64,000 nucleotides of DNA from positions 30,036-94,035 of the forward strand of contig CAZEBY010000002.1 of NCBI GenBank assembly GCA_964510565.1. The letters are read 5' to 3'. Every line of letters begins with the position of its first letter. The stretch's first letter is position 1. Shown in pieces: positions 60,340 through 64,000 of the stretch. A program made the translations under genes and the position numbers. The stretch is from Acetobacterium sp964510565. GTDB taxonomy: Bacteria; Bacillota; Clostridia; Eubacteriales; Eubacteriaceae. The notes below the pieces were generated by a model. The model worked only from the letters and a program-made list of their open reading frames with translations, did not search any database and was not told the DNA's origin.

Positions 60340-63043
60340 TTTCCTGGCCCTCCTGAAGTGGTAAGCTGAAGCGAAAAACTGCTCCACCCTGTTCTTTGTT
60401 TTGTGCTTCCATTTTGCCCTGATGGGCCTTGACGATGGAATGGCAAATGGATAAACCAATCCCCATTCCCCGGGATGAATCAGAACTCCGTTTACCATCT
60501 GGCACATAGGTCTCAAAGAGATAGGGAAAATCCTGGTCACTGATACCCTTTCCCTGATCACTGACTGCAAAGACCGCCTCATGGCCGGATTTTTTGACCT
60601 CAACCGCAATGATCGAATCATCCGGTGAATACTTGATCGCATTTTCCAGCAGGTTGATAATCACCTGTTCAATCAGGGTGCCATCCATCGGCACGATCAA
60701 CAGCGCCTCCGGCACCTTGACTGTAATCTTACGGCTGGCAAAGCGTTTGCGGATCCGGCTGATCGCTTCGGCCACAATTTCTTCGGCCGCCTCCGGTGTT
60801 TTTGTCACATTCATCGGTCCTTCATTAATTCGGGTAACCGACAGCAGATTTTCGACCATCCGAATCAGCCATTGGGAATCTTCTTTAATATTGTTGATTA
60901 AGGTTTCCTGGGTCTCCTGATCCATGATGTTGCCGCTTTCCAGAATCGCTGAGCTTGCTCCTAAAATTCCGGTCAGCGGGGTTCTAAGATCATGGGATAT
61001 CCCCCGAAGCAAATTACTTCGCATTTTTTCTTTTTCAGATTCAACCAGTATCCGTCTTTGTTCATTGGAAAGATAGTGGCGTTCCAGCGCCATCTCAACC
61101 TGAGAGGCGATCATCCTCAAAAACAGGCGATTGTTCTGGCTAAGAACGCCGTTTGCACAAGATAAGCCGATAACCCCCAGCACCTTACTCTGGGCGATAA
61201 TTGGCATATAAAAAGCCCCAGCCCCCATCAGGGTATCGCTTCCAGCCCCGGCGCATTTCTTATTCATAAAGACCCAATGAGCCACCGCCCGCTCACTTTC
61301 TGACTTAAGAAAAGCAGCATCACCATCCAGCGCAGATTGCAGAAAGGTTTCGGATTCATGATCCTCCGGATCCTGACTATAGAAAATCGCCGAGCGGCTA
61401 AAAATCTTGACCATATAGGCATTGATCAGCTCGATGGTTTCTGCAAAATCCCGGGATGCCAGCAATTTTTTATTGATCTCATAGAGCACCTCGGTACGGT
61501 GTTCCCGTTCCACTGCCAGGCGGGCCTGAGTTTTTATCCGGACCGTCAGGGCGCTGGTAATCAGTGCCACCAGCAGCATAATCACAAAGGTAATCGGATA
61601 GCCCTCCTGGATGGCATGGAGGGTGTAATAGGGGATCGTAAAAAAATAATTAAAAACCAATACCGTCAGGCCGGAGGCCAGAACCCCATAAAGATAGCCG
61701 ACCGTGACCCTTGAAATAATCAGAACCGAGAGAATATAGACCATAATAATATTCTGGTCACTGATGTTCAGCGCCTGGAAAATTAATGAAATAAAGGTTG
61801 CTGCCACAATAATCAGCAGGGTTTTTAAGCCGTCCTGCCAGGAAAAGAACAGGTTTCGGCTGATCCGCAGCCGCCGGTGCTGATACAAGGTATTTTTATT
61901 TGTCCCCGGGTTACCGGGGATAATATGAATTTCAATGTTCGGCAGCATGGCAATCAGTTTTTCCTCAAGGCTGGCTTTAAAATAACTGATCAGCGTTTTT
62001 TTATTTCGGCTTTTGCCGATGACAATATTGGTAATCCCGGACAGCTTGGCGTATTCGGCAATCACCGTGGCTACATCGTGTCCGTTGAGGGTGACAATCT
62101 CGGCGCCCAACCGTTCGGCCAGAGCCAGATGATCCCGCACCGTGTTTTTTTCGCCATCGGTCATCGCATCACTATCCATATCTTCAACATAAACCGCTGT
62201 CCAGGGTGCCCGAAAGGCTTCAGCCGTGCGATCGGTCCAGCGAATGCAGCGGGCTGATGAGGGTGACGCGCTGATACAGACCATCAGCCTGATGCTGGCC
62301 ATTTTTTTTGATAGCCGGGGTTCATTCTGATTATCACTACTGATCCGATTGGCGGCTTTTCGCATCGCGATTTCCCGGAGCAGCCGCAGATTTTCCAGGG
62401 TAAAAAAATTATCCAGGGCTTTTTGGGTCCGTTCCGGCCGGTAAATTTTGCCACTTTCAAAGCGCCTTAGCAATTCATCGGGTTCAATGTCGATCAGCCG
62501 GATCTTATCGGCCTGATTAAAAACATAATCCGGAATGGTTTCTTTGACGCCGACGTGGGTGATTTTCTGGACCACATCGTTGAGACTCTCGAGATGCTGC
62601 ACATTGACCGTGGTAAAAACATCAATGCCGGCATTGAGGAGCTCTTCAATATCCTGATATCTTTTTTTGTTGCGCATTCCCGGGGCATTGGTGTGGGCCA
62701 GTTCGTCGACCAGAATCAATTCCGGCTTCCGTACCAGGGCGGCATCCAGATCAAACTCTTTGAGCTGGAGTTTGCGGTATTCAACCATTTTAGGAGCCAG
62801 GGCGGGCAGGCCACTCATGATCTGAATGGTTTCCGGGCGGGTATGTTCTTCCACATAGCCCACCAGAACATCAACGCCGCAGCGCAGCTGCTCCTGGGCA
62901 TCATCGATCATCGCATAGGTTTTTCCCACCCCAGCCGCATACCCGAAAAAAATTTCCAGGCGCCCTTTCTTATTTTGTTCTTTGATAAACAAATCTTCTA
63001 GAATATCATCCGGATTGGGACGGGTATCACTGAAATCCACCAT
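60332..63043 (-). CDS. kdpD: Potassium-sensing histidine kinase KdpD
   Basis: The 903-residue kinase has the KdpD N-terminal domain (GYAAGVGKTYAMIDDA near 34-49, VDELAHTNAPG near 112), and a universal-stress-like region (about 250-370). Four spans (about 400-495), a GAF-like part, HisKA (GISHDLRTPLTGIL near 680) and HATPase (GKGISDQ, GMGIGLSICHSIV near 850-875) follow. It senses potassium or turgor and controls KdpE. Nearly full family length (E. coli 894) with all parts intact. Confidence 0.93.
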   Translation of the reverse strand: MVDFSDTRPNPDDILEDLFIKEQNKKGRLEIFFGYAAGVGKTYAMIDDAQEQLRCGVDVLVGYVEEHTRPETIQIMSGLPALAPKMVEYRKLQLKEFDLDAALVRKPELILVDELAHTNAPGMRNKKRYQDIEELLNAGIDVFTTVNVQHLESLNDVVQKITHVGVKETIPDYVFNQADKIRLIDIEPDELLRRFESGKIYRPERTQKALDNFFTLENLRLLREIAMRKAANRISSDNQNEPRLSKKMASIRLMVCISASPSSARCIRWTDRTAEAFRAPWTAVYVEDMDSDAMTDGEKNTVRDHLALAERLGAEIVTLNGHDVATVIAEYAKLSGITNIVIGKSRNKKTLISYFKASLEEKLIAMLPNIEIHIIPGNPGTNKNTLYQHRRLRISRNLFFSWQDGLKTLLIIVAATFISLIFQALNISDQNIIMVYILSVLIISRVTVGYLYGVLASGLTVLVFNYFFTIPYYTLHAIQEGYPITFVIMLLVALITSALTVRIKTQARLAVEREHRTEVLYEINKKLLASRDFAETIELINAYMVKIFSRSAIFYSQDPEDHESETFLQSALDGDAAFLKSESERAVAHWVFMNKKCAGAGSDTLMGAGAFYMPIIAQSKVLGVIGLSCANGVLSQNNRLFLRMIASQVEMALERHYLSNEQRRILVESEKEKMRSNLLRGISHDLRTPLTGILGASSAILESGNIMDQETQETLINNIKEDSQWLIRMVENLLSVTRINEGPMNVTKTPEAAEEIVAEAISRIRKRFASRKITVKVPEALLIVPMDGTLIEQVIINLLENAIKYSPDDSIIAVEVKKSGHEAVFAVSDQGKGISDQDFPYLFETYVPDGKRSSDSSRGMGIGLSICHSIVKAHQGKMEAQNKEQGGAVFRFSLPLQEGQENG

Positions 63044-63070
63044 TTAATTCCCCACCTTCATCGCGTTATT

Positions 63071-63649
63071 TTACGGAATGCGGCCATCCAGAGCCAAATT
63101 CACCTTCAAGACATTGACTGCGTCTTCTCCCCAGATACCCAGCAGTTTCCTGGTTGTATAGCGGTCAATGATTTCACGGACGGCTGCTGCCGGCATATTG
63201 CGCGCTTGGGCAATCCGCTCTACCTGATATTCGGCCGCTTCCGGGGAGATATTGGGATCGACCCCGCTGCCTGAAGCCGTTACCAGATCGCTGGGAATCG
63301 CCCCGCTATTTTCAGGATCAAGGGCCTGCCACCAGGCCACCCGCTCCTGTATCAGCGCCTTTTGTTCTTCACTGACCGGTGATAATTGCGAAGTTCCCTG
63401 GGGTCTGCCGATCAGATATTGGGGCTTAGTAAAGGTCTGGCCGATCAGAGCTGAGCCCACATCAATCGTCGTTCCGTTTTCCTGGGTTATAGTAATGATA
63501 CTACCATTTGCCTGATTTGGAAATGCAATTTGTGCAATACTTGTTACAATAACCGGATAAACCACCCCACAAAACAGGGTGAGCACCACAAAACTAACTA
63601 ATGCCGGCCGTAATTTTGACCCGATCGATGCGCTTTTGTTTTTTTCCAT
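63071..63649 (-). CDS. kdpC: Potassium-transporting ATPase subunit KdpC
   Basis: The 192-residue protein has one N-terminal span (LRPALVSFVVLTLFCGVVYP near 14-33), GQTFTKPQYLIGRPQGTS near 75-92 and the conserved ASGSGVDPNISPEAAEYQVERIA near 130-150 (only its parts are quoted). It assembles the KdpFABC pump. The ATG at 63649 follows GAGGTG; a GTG three codons upstream is the alternative. It lies between kdpB and kdpD. Confidence 0.92.
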   Translation of the reverse strand: MEKNKSASIGSKLRPALVSFVVLTLFCGVVYPVIVTSIAQIAFPNQANGSIITITQENGTTIDVGSALIGQTFTKPQYLIGRPQGTSQLSPVSEEQKALIQERVAWWQALDPENSGAIPSDLVTASGSGVDPNISPEAAEYQVERIAQARNMPAAAVREIIDRYTTRKLLGIWGEDAVNVLKVNLALDGRIP

Positions 63650-63659
63650 CGTTTTCACC

Positions 63660-64000
63660 TCACCCCAGACCCAGGACGGTTAATAACATATCCAATAATT
63701 TAATCGCCATAAACGGCGCCACTAAACCGCCTAAACCATAAATCAGCAGATTTCGCTGCAGTAGTTTTCCCGCCGCCATTTCCCGATACTTAACCCCTTT
63801 TAAAGCCAGGGGAATCAATGCGATAATAATCAGGGCGTTATAGATGATTGCCGACAGAATCGCGCTTTTGGCGCTGGTCAGTCCCATAATGTTCAGCCCC
63901 ATCAGTTGCGGATAAATACTGAAAAACAAAACCGGAATGATGGCAAAATATTTGGCCACATCATTGGCCACACTAAAGGTTGTCAGCGCCCCTCTGGTCA
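63660..64000 (-). CDS. kdpB: Potassium-transporting ATPase ATP-binding subunit KdpB (C-terminal part)
   Basis: The last 113 residues are visible; the rest lies beyond the window edge. The segment TRGALTTFSVANDVAKYFAI at the edge is the KdpB transmembrane hinge region. It is followed by LNIMGLTSAKSAILSAIIYN, NALIIIALIPLALKGVKY and a last membrane helix. KdpB is the P-type ATPase that powers potassium uptake. The stop lies 10 bases before the kdpC start. Confidence 0.92.
   Translation of the reverse strand, partial: TRGALTTFSVANDVAKYFAIIPVLFFSIYPQLMGLNIMGLTSAKSAILSAIIYNALIIIALIPLALKGVKYREMAAGKLLQRNLLIYGLGGLVAPFMAIKLLDMLLTVLGLG

Noticed and set aside
60340..60642. Extended N-terminus of KdpE
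   Set aside because: It lies entirely in another frame of kdpD, and the normal KdpE N-terminus begins at 60339.
1..64000. CRISPR arrays, insertion sequences, prophage or integron elements
   Set aside because: No regular direct repeats, transposase, integrase or phage genes were seen on either strand.

Overview
The window looks like chromosome from an anaerobic Clostridia-type bacterium, most likely an acetogen related to Acetobacterium/Eubacteriaceae. This is inferred from gene content: ferredoxin-dependent oxidoreductases, a tungsten/molybdenum aldehyde oxidoreductase, a superoxide reductase, a complex-I-related membrane complex, a small Fe-S protein resembling the N-terminus of the corrinoid Fe-S protein, strong GGAGG ribosome sites and frequent TTG starts. 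No species can be proved from the sequence. There is no phage, insertion sequence, CRISPR array or rRNA; one tRNA (Gln) is present.

Layout. 1-507: end-clipped lipoprotein. 695-7396 (+): a seven-gene redox operon (2-oxoacid:ferredoxin oxidoreductase, superoxide reductase, Fe-alcohol dehydrogenase, MoaD-like protein, aldehyde:ferredoxin oxidoreductase, ferredoxin) that could link 2-oxoacids, acids, aldehydes and alcohols through ferredoxin. 7456-14638 (-): acetyltransferase, flavinylated membrane cytochrome-like protein, chromate-transporter pair, phosphopantetheinyl transferase, small Fe-S protein, tRNA-Gln, tatD, cca and an HD protein. 14899-21148 (-): folate branch (pabA-pabB-pabC), an aromatic acid exporter, and aroF-tyrA preceded by a leader with all the parts of a ribosome-mediated attenuator. 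21187-23552 (+): metY-metA. 23572-27195 (-): two unknown proteins, a FetAB-type exporter and uppP.

27387-35563 (-): a tetR-led operon for a six-protein membrane complex resembling hydrogenase-4/complex I. Its large subunit has lost all four nickel-binding cysteines, so it is an Ehr-like energy-converting complex rather than a hydrogenase. 35695-59425: carbonic anhydrase followed by an unusually dense set of signalling genes. Seven GGDEF/EAL/HD-GYP proteins, a hybrid histidine kinase and a CheR lie here, with a UV endonuclease, a CDGSH protein, a polar amino acid ABC transporter and a second Fe-alcohol dehydrogenase translationally coupled to a GGDEF-HD-GYP protein. 59632-64000 (-): the kdpBCDE end of a potassium-transport operon, clipped by the window edge.

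The strongest candidate for something undescribed is the aroF-tyrA leader (20843-21148): a consensus promoter, a structured 5' end, a 40-codon peptide with 7 Tyr, 4 Phe and 1 Trp, an intrinsic terminator, and a segment of the leader reading frame that can pair with the terminator to prevent it forming. The Ehr-like complex with its TetR regulator and the AOR/KOR operon come next.
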